64,000 bases of DNA, taken from Pricia mediterranea. Lineage in GTDB: Bacteria > Bacteroidota > Bacteroidia > Flavobacteriales > Flavobacteriaceae. The DNA is taken from the NCBI RefSeq assembly GCF_032248455.1, contig NZ_JAVTTP010000001.1:3346501-3410500 (forward strand). The letters are read 5' to 3'. Below, piece after piece: positions 8,418-17,181 of the stretch. Position 1 is the stretch's first letter, and each line of letters opens with the position of its first letter. The notes under the pieces are model-generated. The model searched no databases and was not told the origin of the DNA. It saw nothing but the letters and a program-made list of their open reading frames with translations. Position numbers and translations under genes: made by a program.

Positions 8418-8975
8418 TTAATCCTTCCATTTTATATTGCAGCCGATACTGGGTTTTTGATCGGGGTCGATCGTTTTCCCCTTGAGGAGCGCATCCAAGG
8501 CATTCCGCAAGTCGTTTCCGGTAAGCGGGATGCCGTTTTCGGGACGGGAATCGTCCAATTGACCGCGGTACACCAATTCCAAATCGCTATCGAACAAATA
8601 GAAATCCGGGGTGCAGGCTGCATCAAAGGCTTTTGCCGTTCCTTGCGTCTCGTCGTAGAGATAGGGAAAAGGGTATCCCTCTTGTTTTGCGGTTTCTTTC
8701 ATCAAATGAGGGGCGTCTTGCGGATAATTTTCTACGTCATTACTGGAAATAGCTGCAAAAGCGATACCCCGATCCTGATAGTTCTCGGCCACCTTAACGA
8801 TTTCGGGATTGACGTGCTTTACAAAGGGACAGTGGTTACAGATGAACATGATTACCGTGCCCTTGTCACCTTTGAGGGCGTGTAGGTTTACGGTCTTGTC
8901 CATTACGGTATCGGTAAGACTGAATTCGGGGGCCTTGGTTCCGAGGGGAAGCATCGTACTGGGTGTTCTTGCCAT
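8418..8975 (-). CDS. thioredoxin-fold redoxin with CNHCPF motif
   Basis: AhpC/TSA-like thioredoxin-fold protein of 185 residues. The redox pair is Cys46 and Cys49 in ICNHCPFVKHV. Upstream is the typical LGTKAPEFSLTD strand, and a cis-Pro region (DAACTPDFYLFD) lies later with another cysteine. No signal peptide is visible, so it is cytoplasmic. This clade is widespread in Bacteroidota and is usually annotated only as a thioredoxin family protein; its substrate is unknown. It lies upstream of the Prx6 gene with a 127 bp gap, in the same direction. Confidence 0.88.
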   Translation of the reverse strand: MARTPSTMLPLGTKAPEFSLTDTVMDKTVNLHALKGDKGTVIMFICNHCPFVKHVNPEIVKVAENYQDRGIAFAAISSNDVENYPQDAPHLMKETAKQEGYPFPYLYDETQGTAKAFDAACTPDFYLFDSDLELVYRGQLDDSRPENGIPLTGNDLRNALDALLKGKTIDPDQKPSIGCNIKWKD

Positions 8976-9120
8976 GGGAGAATGTAAATTAGTAATTATT
9001 GATTCTTGATGATGTGTTTTACTTTAAAAAGTAAATTTATCTTTAGGCGCTATTTCTTTTAGCTCGCGTGTTCGATTCCGATTCGAGTCCGTAATATAAC
9101 ATTAATTTTAATCTAACGAA

Positions 9121-9459
9121 ATGACCGATATCATAGCTTGGAGCGATTTTGCCAAAGTCGATATACGGATCGGGACCGTCGTAGCGATCGATGATTTTCC
9201 CGAAGCCCGTAGACCCGCGTACCGATTACGCGTCGATTTCGGGGATGAAATCGGGATTAAAAAATCATCCGCCCAGCTTACCGGTCGCTATAGAAAAGAG
9301 GAGCTCTTGCACAGGCAGGTGGTGGCGGTGGTCAACTTTCCCAAAAAACAGATTGCGAACTTTATGAGCGAATGTCTTATTTTGGGCGCAGTAGAGGGGG
9401 ACGATGTAGTGCTCTTACGGCCCGAGGCCCCAGTGGCCAACGGACTCAAAATTTCCTGA
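9121..9459 (+). CDS. csaA: CsaA-like tRNA-binding protein
   Basis: This is a 112-residue stand-alone OB-fold tRNA-binding domain (EMAP II/Trbp111 type). The family signature DFAKVDIRIGTVV occurs at 9-21 and VVNFPKKQIANFMSE near 75-90. CsaA binds tRNA and has been described as an export-related chaperone in Bacillus. The length is exactly that of the family. It is monocistronic, with a short AT-rich upstream region. Confidence 0.92.
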   Translation: MTDIIAWSDFAKVDIRIGTVVAIDDFPEARRPAYRLRVDFGDEIGIKKSSAQLTGRYRKEELLHRQVVAVVNFPKKQIANFMSECLILGAVEGDDVVLLRPEAPVANGLKIS

Positions 9460-9688
9460 ACCGGCCGCAATGAAATGTCGTAAATTAAAGCCTGGGTACT
9501 ATCGATTCCGTACAAATAACCCCGAAACGAATTATTGATCCCGTTCAAAGCATCCGGTCGGGCACCTCCATGGTAATCTGAGGTTCAGGGTGTTGCCGGG
9601 AACTACGCTGTCTGAAACAGGTTTATTTCAGAAGGTTTTTGTCCGATTTGGCGTATGCCAATTAAAATTTAATGGCGGTGGTGCCCTA

Positions 9689-12211
9689 TCACATCATATT
9701 TCCAAAAAATATGGCATTCATCAGCAATTTGTTGGTGCCGTACCAAAAGGCCCTGAAGTTGGTATTGTCCGTGAACACGATGACCCGGCCCTTGCCCATA
9801 CGCTGGACTTGGAAGGGTACACTTTTCTTGAGCATCTCGAGATTTTCCTCAGAAATATAACCGCTCATCAGGGGGTTCTCGGTATACTGGATCGGATTGT
9901 TGTAACTGTCTTTATCAGGCTCGATGTAGATGTTCGTATTTCTGAACAGGGGCAGTTTGTCGTTTTTATAACCGTAGTTTATTGGATGCGAAAGATCGAG
10001 ATCGGCCTCAAATATAGCACCGCCGGTTACTTGCGCCCCTTTAAAATCCCTTTTCTCACCGTAAGATATGTCCGTGGCTACGAGGGTGTCCTTTTTGAAT
10101 TTGAGTTCCATCAATCCATTCTTTTCGAAAGATTCCGCCATGTCGCGATAGCCGATTAACGTACCGCCTTCCCTGACCCATTTTTTGAGTTTTTCAGCCT
10201 GCTTTTTTGAAAGTCCCCCGCTACCCATACTAGGGACAATGAAGTCGGTGTATTGGCTCAAATCCACGGAATCAAAATACTCCGTGTCGATTTTGGTGAT
10301 GTTCATGTCATAACGGGTGTCGAACAAATGCCAGATTTCCCCGGCATCGTAGGAGCGAACGTCCGAACCTACCAAAAGGGCTACCTTTTGCTTTTTTATG
10401 ATGTTGAAGTCGTTGCTGCCCAAATCGATACCTTGGGTCAATCCAGTGCTTACGGGGGTAATCTGGATGTTACTTTCTTGGGCGACCTCCTTCAGAAATT
10501 GGTAAAGCTCGTCCGGATCCATTTCCTGTCCCTGAACGGGAACCATAATCGTACCGTAACCATAATCCTTATCCTCCAAATTGAAAGGCGATTTTGCGAC
10601 CTTGGCCCGAATTCCTTTTTTGGTGATTTCGTTCAGGGCTTTCGGACTGTAATATTCGTTCCATTCGAACAGGTAGGCATAGTTGCTCCGGGCATCGAGA
10701 CCTCCCGTTAAGGGGGCGAGCCCGGTAACGGATTCATCGGCGGCGCTTAGGGACCGGGCTTCGGTATAATCAAGATTAAAGGCCAAGGGTAGGGTCCATG
10801 CGGAAACGTCGTAGAAAATGCTGTCGGTAAAGCTGGTGCGTTTTTCGAACATCGCCTTGATCAGCCGGTAGTTTTTTTGATTTTTCGGAATGACGTAGCC
10901 GTAGCCCTTTTTATAGTCCTTCCCATCGAGCCGTACATCGTCCGAAAGTGGGTGGAACTTAATATGTTGGCGTCGCAGCATGTCCGCAAAATGCCAAGCT
11001 TTGGCTGCATCTTTGCTGTCCCCGAAGACCAGGGCCTTATTTCTACCGATGGCCGATTCAATGCTTGATTCCGTATAAAATTCGCGCTGATAGTCGAGCA
11101 TCTTTTCCCGCATGGCCTGTGCCGCTTTTACGGTAGAAAGTGCAGTAACGAATTGATTGCGAATGGTAAAGGGAAAGCTCAGGATGCCGTTCTCGCTTTC
11201 CTGCAAATGACCTCGTGAACTGCCCTGTTCGAACAGAATTCCGACCCCGCCATTGATATCCGGAAAGGTGGAACCTTTTCCATAATAAAAGTCGTCGTAG
11301 TTTTCCTCGGAATAGTAGAGTGAACCGATATTGTCAAGGGCAGCGGCATGATAAGTGCCGATTTCGGCGGTGAGTTCCTGGTTCATATCCGGGGTCAGAG
11401 GATGTACCCTTGATGGTACTCCCGGCTGAAAAAAGAAGGTAGAATTGGTACCCATTTCGTGGTGGTCGGTCAAGACGTTGGGCATCCATTTGTGGAAGGA
11501 TGCGATTCGGGCGCGACTTTCCGGAAGTTGTACGGGCAGCCAGTCCCGGTTCATGTCGAACCAATAATGATTGGTACGGCCTCGTGGCCAGACCTCGTGA
11601 AATTCCCTGTCGTTGCTGTCGGGGTTCAGGTTGATGCTCTTATTGGAATTCGCCCAATACGCAAAGCGCTGCAGCCCATCGGGATTAAAGGAGGGGTCCA
11701 GTAAAATCACCGTATCGTCCAAAAGTGTTTCGATGTCAGGTCTTTGGGCGGCGGCCAGGTAATAGGCATAGGCCAACGCGGCATTCGAGCCGCTGGGTTC
11801 GTTGCCGTGAATGGAAAACCCTTGATAGACCACTACCGGCATCGTGTCGAGATTCAGGTCAGCGCTCCCCTTTTCCGTTAGCGCCACGTGATCTTTCCTG
11901 ATTTTATCGATATTTCCGAGATTTTCGGGCGATGTTATGGTCAGCAATAGAAGCGGTCGCCCCTCAAAGGTCTCCCCACGGTTCTCGATATTGATGCGGT
12001 CGCTGGCATCGGCGAGGGTCTGCATATAGAACATCAGTTTGTCGTGGGTGATATGCCATTCGCCTACTTCATGTCCGATTATCTCCTTGGGGGTCGGAAT
12101 GTCTTGATTATAGCTGACCTCTTGTGGAAGATAGTAATCAAGGTCAAGACTGTCTTGGGCGAAACCGATCTGGACAAACAAAAAGGCGGTTGCGAAGAGT
12201 GAGATTTTCAT
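9689..12211 (-). CDS. secreted M14-family zinc carboxypeptidase
   Basis: Large exported metallopeptidase of 840 residues. A signal peptide covers 1-18 (cleavage after GFA). The M14 catalytic domain spans about 45-400. Zinc ligands appear in SIHGNEPSG (H-x2-E), and TDHHEMGT follows. GGVGILFEQGSSRGH probably holds the catalytic glutamate region. The C-terminal half (about 420-840) contains a GATase-like fold (VALLVGSDV, FIVPSMGSGG, LKKWVREGGTLIGY), a common accessory domain in Bacteroidota M14 proteins. It probably trims peptides outside the cytoplasm. It is monocistronic. Confidence 0.9.
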   Translation of the reverse strand: MKISLFATAFLFVQIGFAQDSLDLDYYLPQEVSYNQDIPTPKEIIGHEVGEWHITHDKLMFYMQTLADASDRINIENRGETFEGRPLLLLTITSPENLGNIDKIRKDHVALTEKGSADLNLDTMPVVVYQGFSIHGNEPSGSNAALAYAYYLAAAQRPDIETLLDDTVILLDPSFNPDGLQRFAYWANSNKSINLNPDSNDREFHEVWPRGRTNHYWFDMNRDWLPVQLPESRARIASFHKWMPNVLTDHHEMGTNSTFFFQPGVPSRVHPLTPDMNQELTAEIGTYHAAALDNIGSLYYSEENYDDFYYGKGSTFPDINGGVGILFEQGSSRGHLQESENGILSFPFTIRNQFVTALSTVKAAQAMREKMLDYQREFYTESSIESAIGRNKALVFGDSKDAAKAWHFADMLRRQHIKFHPLSDDVRLDGKDYKKGYGYVIPKNQKNYRLIKAMFEKRTSFTDSIFYDVSAWTLPLAFNLDYTEARSLSAADESVTGLAPLTGGLDARSNYAYLFEWNEYYSPKALNEITKKGIRAKVAKSPFNLEDKDYGYGTIMVPVQGQEMDPDELYQFLKEVAQESNIQITPVSTGLTQGIDLGSNDFNIIKKQKVALLVGSDVRSYDAGEIWHLFDTRYDMNITKIDTEYFDSVDLSQYTDFIVPSMGSGGLSKKQAEKLKKWVREGGTLIGYRDMAESFEKNGLMELKFKKDTLVATDISYGEKRDFKGAQVTGGAIFEADLDLSHPINYGYKNDKLPLFRNTNIYIEPDKDSYNNPIQYTENPLMSGYISEENLEMLKKSVPFQVQRMGKGRVIVFTDNTNFRAFWYGTNKLLMNAIFFGNMM

Positions 12212-12301
12212 ATAAGGATGGTTTATGCAAAAGGGAATCGACCCGTGAAAGGTCGATAATTAACCCCCTAAAGCTACGCGAACCGATTTAAGGTGCGTCA
12301 T

Positions 12302-12673
12302 TTAGATATCGTCAAAGCTTACATCGGTAAAACTATCGGTGGATTTGGCTTGGACGCTTTCACTCTCTTCCTCTTTCTTAAAGTTTTTTTGGTGTCTTTC
12401 GGAAATAACTTCGGTACCTTTTTCTTCAATGATAAAATCCATCATTTCCTCTGCATTCTTCCGGAAATCCTCAAAATCCTCCTTGTAGAGGTATATCTTG
12501 TGTTTTTTGTAGTGAAAAGACCCATCGTCATGGGTGAATTTTTTGCTTTCGGTAATCGTGAGATAATAATCCCCGGCTTTGGTGCTGCGTACATCGAAAA
12601 AATAGGTTCTTCTGCCTGCCCGCATTACTTTGGAGTGAATTTCCTCCTGATCGTTTGAATTTTTCCCTTCCAT
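12302..12673 (-). CDS. PUR-family nucleic-acid-binding protein (DUF3276)
   Basis: This 123-residue protein carries a PUR-alpha-like fold. Residues about 14-90 contain the recognisable SKVMRAGRRTYFFDVRST, then YYLTITESKK and KHKIYLYKEDFEDF. Such proteins bind purine-rich single-stranded DNA or RNA and are nearly universal in Bacteroidota. The C-terminal tail is acidic and Ser-rich. The gene is short, has its own -7 element, and is separated from its neighbours. Confidence 0.9.
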   Translation of the reverse strand: MEGKNSNDQEEIHSKVMRAGRRTYFFDVRSTKAGDYYLTITESKKFTHDDGSFHYKKHKIYLYKEDFEDFRKNAEEMMDFIIEEKGTEVISERHQKNFKKEEESESVQAKSTDSFTDVSFDDI

Positions 12674-12739
12674 CTTTCTACGTGTTGGTTATACCTCTGC
12701 AGCCTAGCAAGTGCCCAAAAATTGGGGGTTCAAAGGTTA

Positions 12740-12747
12740 CAAAAGTA
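12740..12747 (-). promoter_or_regulatory. putative -7 element of the PUR-family gene
   Basis: The minus strand reads TACTTTTG (a TAnnTTTG match). Its outer edge is 74 bp from the start at 12673, so the leader would be about 60 nt. Confidence 0.4.
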
Positions 12748-12965
12748 GGTTTGTCCAAAAGTGAAAAAAAAAAGTCAATACAGCAACAATTTTTAAGATT
12801 TCTTTAAATGTTGTCCGTCAAGACCGGTTCGCATGTATTGTTCGACATCGGGAAGCATTCGCCAAGAAACGGTCAGAAAAGGCTTTTCTGCAATCGGTCA
12901 TGCAGAAGTATGCCCTATAAGTGATCAAGAGGCATTTTCCCCTCACGGACTACCCACATATTGGC

Positions 12966-14720
12966 TTAAGATTCATTTTCAGACAACTGCGTAACATAGA
13001 GCTCTTTATAATAACCTTCCTTAGTGTTGAGCTGCTCGTGGGTGCCCTGCTGTAAGAGTTCCCCTTCTTTGAGCACGAGCACCCTATCGGCGTTCTTGGC
13101 CGATGAGACCCGATGGCTCACGATTAAGGTGGTCTTATCGTTCGAGGCCTTTTTAAGATTGCCCAATATTTCTTCTTCGGTTTCCGTGTCCACCGCCGAA
13201 AGACAATCGTCGAAAAGATATATCTGTGGGTCTTTTAGAAGGGCGCGTGCAATGGATACCCGCTGTTTCTGGCCTCCACTGAGGGTGATGCCCCTTTCCC
13301 CGAGGACGGTGTCGTATCCCTTTGAAAATCCGATGATGTTCTGATGCACCACCGCTTCCTTGGCGGCTTGAACGACTTCTTCGTCCGTAGCGTTTTCCTT
13401 GCCGAACTTGATGTTGTTCTTGATGGAGTCCGAAAACAAAAAGGCCTCTTGGGGTACCGCCCCGACCGCCCGGCGTAAACTTTCGATGTTCAATTCTCGG
13501 ATGGGGATGTCATCGATCAATATCTCTCCCGATGATACATCGTAGAGTCGTGCCACGAGGTCAAGAATGGTGGACTTGCCAGAACCCGTCTTGCCAAGGA
13601 TGGCCACCGTTTCTCCTGCGTTGATGGTGAAGGAAATGTTCCTTAGGGCCGTGATTTCTGTATCGCTATAGGTAAAGGTCACGTTCCGGAATTCGATTTT
13701 TCCTTGGACGGGAGTGGCTTCGTGCACGGTATTGATGATATCAGGGGATTGCCGTAAAAATTCGTTGATTCGTTTTTGCGAAGCCTCCGCCCGTTGCACG
13801 ATCGAAGTCAGCCATCCCAGCATGGCCACCGGCCAAGTAAGCATATTAACGTATAAAATGAATTCCGCAATGACCCCGACCGAGTCGATTTCGCCGTCAA
13901 TGAACTGTTTCCCTCCGATGTAGATGACAAAAAGGTTGCTGATACCGATCAACAGCAACATCAACGGAAAGAACCAGGCGTTAACCTTTGCCAGGTCCAT
14001 ACTCTTATCCTTGCCTTCAATGGCGAGTTCGCTTACTTCCGAATTGATCTGGGGTTCCAGGGCATAGGCCTTAATGACCGATACCCCCGAAAATACCTCT
14101 TGGGTATAGGTGGAGAGAGTCGAAAGAAATTGCTGTACAACGGTACTGCGTTTGTGGATGATCTTGCTGATCCGATAGATCAAGACGGACAAGATCGGCA
14201 GGGGAATCAGTACATAGGCCGCGAGGGTCGGTGCGGTAAAGAACATGATCGGAATGATACAGGCAAAAAGGGTAATCGTGTTGATGCCGTACATCAAGGC
14301 GGGTCCAGCATAGAGACGCACTTGGTTTACATCCTCGCTGATGCGGTTCATCAAATCGCCGGTGCGGTTTTTTTTATAAAAATCGAGACTTAGCAGTTGA
14401 TAGTGATCGAATACCTCGTTCTTCAGGTCCTTCTCGATATAGCGCGATACGTTGATAATGGTCTGCCGCATCAAAAAGGTGAAAAATCCCGATAACAGTG
14501 CGGCGCCCACGATAATGAGAATAAATTTTAAAAGTAGCGCCTTGGCCTCCGATTCGGCCAGTTCCGCATCCAAAAATTGCTCGACTACGGTGATGGACTT
14601 GTTGACGTACGAAGGCATGACCAACTGCAACATTCTTGCTATAATAGTGATGAATACACCTACCAGCAATTTCTTCCAGTATTTTTTAAAGTATTTGTTG
14701 AGGTGTTGGAGTTCTTTCAT
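12966..14720 (-). CDS. ABC exporter, fused permease and ATPase (MsbA/MdlB type)
   Basis: Half-transporter of 584 residues that works as a homo- or heterodimer in the inner membrane. Six transmembrane helices span about 20-310. The nucleotide-binding domain has Walker A GKTGSGKST, a Q-loop near VPQEAFLF, the signature LSGGQKQR, Walker B IYLFDDCLSAVD and the switch IVSHR. It resembles multidrug/lipid exporters; the substrate cannot be read from sequence. A TATCTTTG -7 element lies 25-32 bp upstream of the start. The gene is divergent from nusB. Confidence 0.93.
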   Translation of the reverse strand: MKELQHLNKYFKKYWKKLLVGVFITIIARMLQLVMPSYVNKSITVVEQFLDAELAESEAKALLLKFILIIVGAALLSGFFTFLMRQTIINVSRYIEKDLKNEVFDHYQLLSLDFYKKNRTGDLMNRISEDVNQVRLYAGPALMYGINTITLFACIIPIMFFTAPTLAAYVLIPLPILSVLIYRISKIIHKRSTVVQQFLSTLSTYTQEVFSGVSVIKAYALEPQINSEVSELAIEGKDKSMDLAKVNAWFFPLMLLLIGISNLFVIYIGGKQFIDGEIDSVGVIAEFILYVNMLTWPVAMLGWLTSIVQRAEASQKRINEFLRQSPDIINTVHEATPVQGKIEFRNVTFTYSDTEITALRNISFTINAGETVAILGKTGSGKSTILDLVARLYDVSSGEILIDDIPIRELNIESLRRAVGAVPQEAFLFSDSIKNNIKFGKENATDEEVVQAAKEAVVHQNIIGFSKGYDTVLGERGITLSGGQKQRVSIARALLKDPQIYLFDDCLSAVDTETEEEILGNLKKASNDKTTLIVSHRVSSAKNADRVLVLKEGELLQQGTHEQLNTKEGYYKELYVTQLSENES

Positions 14721-14744
14721 GCAGCGAGCGGAAATTCAATTTGG

Positions 14745-14752
14745 CAAAGATA
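14745..14752 (-). promoter_or_regulatory. -7 promoter element of the ABC exporter
   Basis: The minus strand reads TATCTTTG (TAnnTTTG), ending 25 bp before the start at 14720. It shares the intergenic region with the divergent nusB promoter. Confidence 0.5.
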
Positions 14753-14873
14753 ACCAAGATGCAAGAACTTCAGGGAAACAAATTCAACAAAAGAAATGTC
14801 GGTCCTATAATCGTTACCGGCGGCCGTCCATCGGGCATCCAATTTTTTTTTGGGCTTGTACCGGATTTTGCAC

Positions 14874-14903
14874 TTGAACTTCCTCTTGCTTTCCCTATTT
14901 TTG
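14874..14903 (+). promoter_or_regulatory. nusB promoter (TTG, 19 bp, TATTTTTG)
   Basis: TTG at 14874-14876 is separated by 19 bp from TATTTTTG at 14896-14903. Both elements and the spacing fit the Bacteroidota primary-sigma promoter. The leader to the ATG at 14948 is about 40 nt. Confidence 0.65.
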
Positions 14904-14947
14904 CCGCTCGAAGACGGATTTGAATTATTTAAAGGTTCTTTACATCT

Positions 14948-15895
14948 ATGTTGACACGAAGGCACATCAGGATCAAAGTCATGCAATGTATTTATGCCCT
15001 GACCCAATCAAAGGACGAGTCTTTGCAAAAGCAGGAGAAATTTCTGCGGTATAGCATTGAAAGTATGTACAGCTTGTACCTTCTCATGCTAAGCCTAATG
15101 ATCGAAATGCAACAGCGGGCCGAAAAACACTTGAAGTTGTCCTCGAAAAAGTATCTGGCGACTGCCTCCGATACCTATCCCGACCAAGAAAAGTTCGTGA
15201 ACAACAGGCTCTTGCTCCAGTTGGTGAACAACGAGGGGCTAAAGGCGGAACTTAAAAAACGCAAGTTGACCAATTGGTCGGAGAACGATGAGTACGTGAG
15301 GATCCTGTTCAACGAAATGGTCGAACATCAGCTGTACGCGGACTACATGACCTCCGGAAAAAGTTCGTATGAAGAGGATAAAAATTTTATTATTGCCCTT
15401 TATAGGGATATCATTGCGCCGAACGAGAAAATCTACGATTATTTTGAGGACGATAAGTTGACTTGGGTGGACGACATCCCCATAGTGAATACCTTTATTT
15501 TAAAATTATTCAGGAAAGCAAAGGAAAACCGTCCGCCATCCTTTTTTCTTCCCAGGTTGCTCAAGGATGATGCGGATATGGACTTCGCCCAGAAATTGCT
15601 GACCAAGACCTTGCTGAACGATGCCAAGTGGACGAAGGAAATCGAGGGGAAAACGCCGAATTGGGACAAGGACCGGATTGCGGATATGGATTCCATCCTA
15701 TTAAAAATGGCGATATGCGAGCTGCTCAACTTTCCTACTATCCCAGAAAAAGTGACCATCAACGAATTTTTGGAAATCGCCAAGGAATACTCCACCCCGA
15801 AAAGCAGTATTTTCATTAACGGGATACTGGACAGCCTGGTCAGGGAGTACAAAACAGAGGGTAAATTGAATAAAATCGGGAGGGGATTGATCTAA
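14948..15895 (+). CDS. nusB: transcription antitermination protein NusB, long form
   Basis: NusB pairs with S10 (NusE) in rRNA antitermination complexes. The protein is 315 residues, about twice the length of E. coli NusB, as is usual in Bacteroidota. The N-terminal RRHIRIKVMQCIYAL opens the fold, and the classical NusB core lies in the C-terminal part (about 175-305): DSILLKMAICELL, IPEKVTINEFLEIAKEY and FINGILDSLV. The middle helices are the family-specific extension. DUF1573 and yajC genes follow on the same strand. Confidence 0.95.
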   Translation: MLTRRHIRIKVMQCIYALTQSKDESLQKQEKFLRYSIESMYSLYLLMLSLMIEMQQRAEKHLKLSSKKYLATASDTYPDQEKFVNNRLLLQLVNNEGLKAELKKRKLTNWSENDEYVRILFNEMVEHQLYADYMTSGKSSYEEDKNFIIALYRDIIAPNEKIYDYFEDDKLTWVDDIPIVNTFILKLFRKAKENRPPSFFLPRLLKDDADMDFAQKLLTKTLLNDAKWTKEIEGKTPNWDKDRIADMDSILLKMAICELLNFPTIPEKVTINEFLEIAKEYSTPKSSIFINGILDSLVREYKTEGKLNKIGRGLI

Positions 15896-15978
15896 GGTGG
15901 ACACTAAATTGAAAATTCGTTCGTTAAGGGGATGTAGGTTCATTTTCATCGACGAACTACCACTTTATAAATTTTCAT

Positions 15979-15986
15979 TAATTTTG
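15979..15986 (+). promoter_or_regulatory. -7 element upstream of the DUF1573 lipoprotein
   Basis: TAATTTTG lies 32 bp before the ATG at 16011. It gives the DUF1573-yajC pair a start independent of nusB. Confidence 0.5.
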
Positions 15987-16010
15987 CAAACTAATTAAAC
16001 AGTACAGACC

Positions 16011-16472
16011 ATGAAAAAAACAATTTTATTTCTAAGCGCTATTTCGATGATGGCCTTTACTTCGTGTAAGGACAATGCCTCGAACAAGGTGAATTCGGAC
16101 AACGTAGCACAAGCGTCCGCGCGTGATGAGGCGGGCAAGCAGGTGCCCGTAATGCAGTTCGAAAAGGTGGAGCACGATTTTGGAACGATCGAACAGGGAG
16201 CGGCCCAAGAGACCATATTCAAGTTTACCAACACCGGTAACGCGCCCTTGATCATTACCAACGCATCCAGTTCTTGTGGCTGTACGGTGCCCAACCCACC
16301 TAAAGATCCCATCGCGCCCGGGGAGACTGGCGAACTGCTGGTCAAATTCAACGGATCCGGACAGAACCAGGTAAGTAAAACCATCACGGTCAATGCCAAT
16401 ACGGAAAGCGGTACCGAGATGTTGCGCATCAAGGCCTTCGTAAACCCGAAGAACGCCGGCCCGACTTCATAA
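16011..16472 (+). CDS. DUF1573 lipoprotein
   Basis: Lipoprotein of 153 residues with lipobox FTSC (Cys19). After a short Asn/Ser-rich linker, residues about 45-150 form an Ig-like DUF1573 domain. Its typical sequences are FEKVEHDFGTIEQG, FKFTNTGNAPLII, SSSCGCTVP and PIAPGETGELLVKFN. The CGC pair is conserved in the family. The function is unknown; in Bacteroidota the gene recurrently sits between nusB and yajC, as here. It is followed by a very strong GC-rich hairpin. Confidence 0.9.
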   Translation: MKKTILFLSAISMMAFTSCKDNASNKVNSDNVAQASARDEAGKQVPVMQFEKVEHDFGTIEQGAAQETIFKFTNTGNAPLIITNASSSCGCTVPNPPKDPIAPGETGELLVKFNGSGQNQVSKTITVNANTESGTEMLRIKAFVNPKNAGPTS

Positions 16473-16530
16473 GCGCAAAGCGACCCGGCTGACCATCGTA
16501 GGTCAGTATGGATAGATGTAAAAATTATAT

Positions 16531-16554
16531 AAGGCCTGCCGGCGGGCAGGCCTT
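16531..16554. repeat. GC-rich palindrome (REP-like hairpin)
   Basis: Arms AAGGCCTGCC and GGCAGGCCTT pair perfectly (10 bp) around GGCG. No U-run follows. CCTGCC/GGCAGG-type cores recur at 37589-37601 and 53188-53204, so it may be a dispersed REP-like unit rather than a plain terminator. Confidence 0.6.
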
Positions 16555-16606
16555 AGCTTATCCAGCGAACAACCTAAGTAGAATATATAATGAAAATTGA
16601 AAAACA

Positions 16607-16897
16607 ATGGGTGATATAGGACAGTTTCTTCCGATGATCTTAATCTTCGTGGTCGCGTATTTTTTTATGATACGACCCCAAATGAAGCGTTCAAAGGACG
16701 AGAAAAAATTCGCGGCCGAGCTGAAAAAAGGGGACCGCGTAATAACTAAAAGTGGACTGCACGGCAAGGTTATGGACCTGAGCGACAAGGATTCTTCCTG
16801 CATTTTGGAAACTATGGCCGGGAAATTAAAATTCGACCGTTCGGCCATTTCGATGGAAATGAGCAAAAAGCTGAACGCGCCCAAAGAGAAGAAATAA
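16607..16897 (+). CDS. yajC: preprotein translocase subunit YajC
   Basis: Small inner-membrane protein (96 residues) of the SecDF-YajC complex that assists Sec export. There is one N-terminal membrane helix (about 6-22, MILIFVVAYFFMIRPQ). The conserved RPQMKRSKDEKKF and GDRVITKSGLHGKV follow, typical of the cytoplasmic domain. It lies downstream of DUF1573 in the same direction. Confidence 0.96.
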   Translation: MGDIGQFLPMILIFVVAYFFMIRPQMKRSKDEKKFAAELKKGDRVITKSGLHGKVMDLSDKDSSCILETMAGKLKFDRSAISMEMSKKLNAPKEKK

Positions 16898-17030
16898 GAA
16901 GCCGGCCCTGAAGAAGTACGGCTTGTTCGCTTATTTACTACCTACATCATCGATTTTGACGTAAGGCTGTTCGACCTAAGGCGTAGGATCGTCAACTTTG
17001 TCAATTGTCGGACTGCTTTTGAAATTTTTT

Positions 17031-17065
17031 TAGTCCTTTGTCCTAAGTCTTAAAGTCCTAGGTCC
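17031..17065 (+). repeat. degenerate heptameric tandem repeat (AGTCCTA-like)
   Basis: Successive units AGTCCTT, TGTCCTA, AGTCTTA, AAGTCCTA and GGTCC give a period of 7 (once 8). The array is intergenic, between yajC and the Gfo/Idh gene. Confidence 0.5.
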
Positions 17066-17103
17066 GATTGAGGTCTCCAATAGAAATAAGCATTGAGATT
17101 ATT

Positions 17104-17137
17104 AAGCATCGGTTTTTTGGAATCGATGCTTTTTTTA
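17104..17137 (+). terminator. intrinsic terminator
   Basis: AAGCATCG (17104-17111) pairs with CGATGCTT (17124-17131), followed by a T-run. It lies 207 bp after yajC and 45 bp before the Gfo/Idh start, so it should insulate the latter gene from the nusB unit. Confidence 0.7.
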
Positions 17138-17181
17138 TGGGTGAAATTGTTAACTTGTTCGTCCAATCAAAGAACAGGTAC

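Noticed and set aside
9061-9095. GTTCGATTCC resembling a tRNA T-loop
   Set aside because: No acceptor stem or anticodon arm can be formed around it.
9590-10159. 189-codon plus-strand frame
   Set aside because: Antisense to the C-terminal part of the M14 peptidase.
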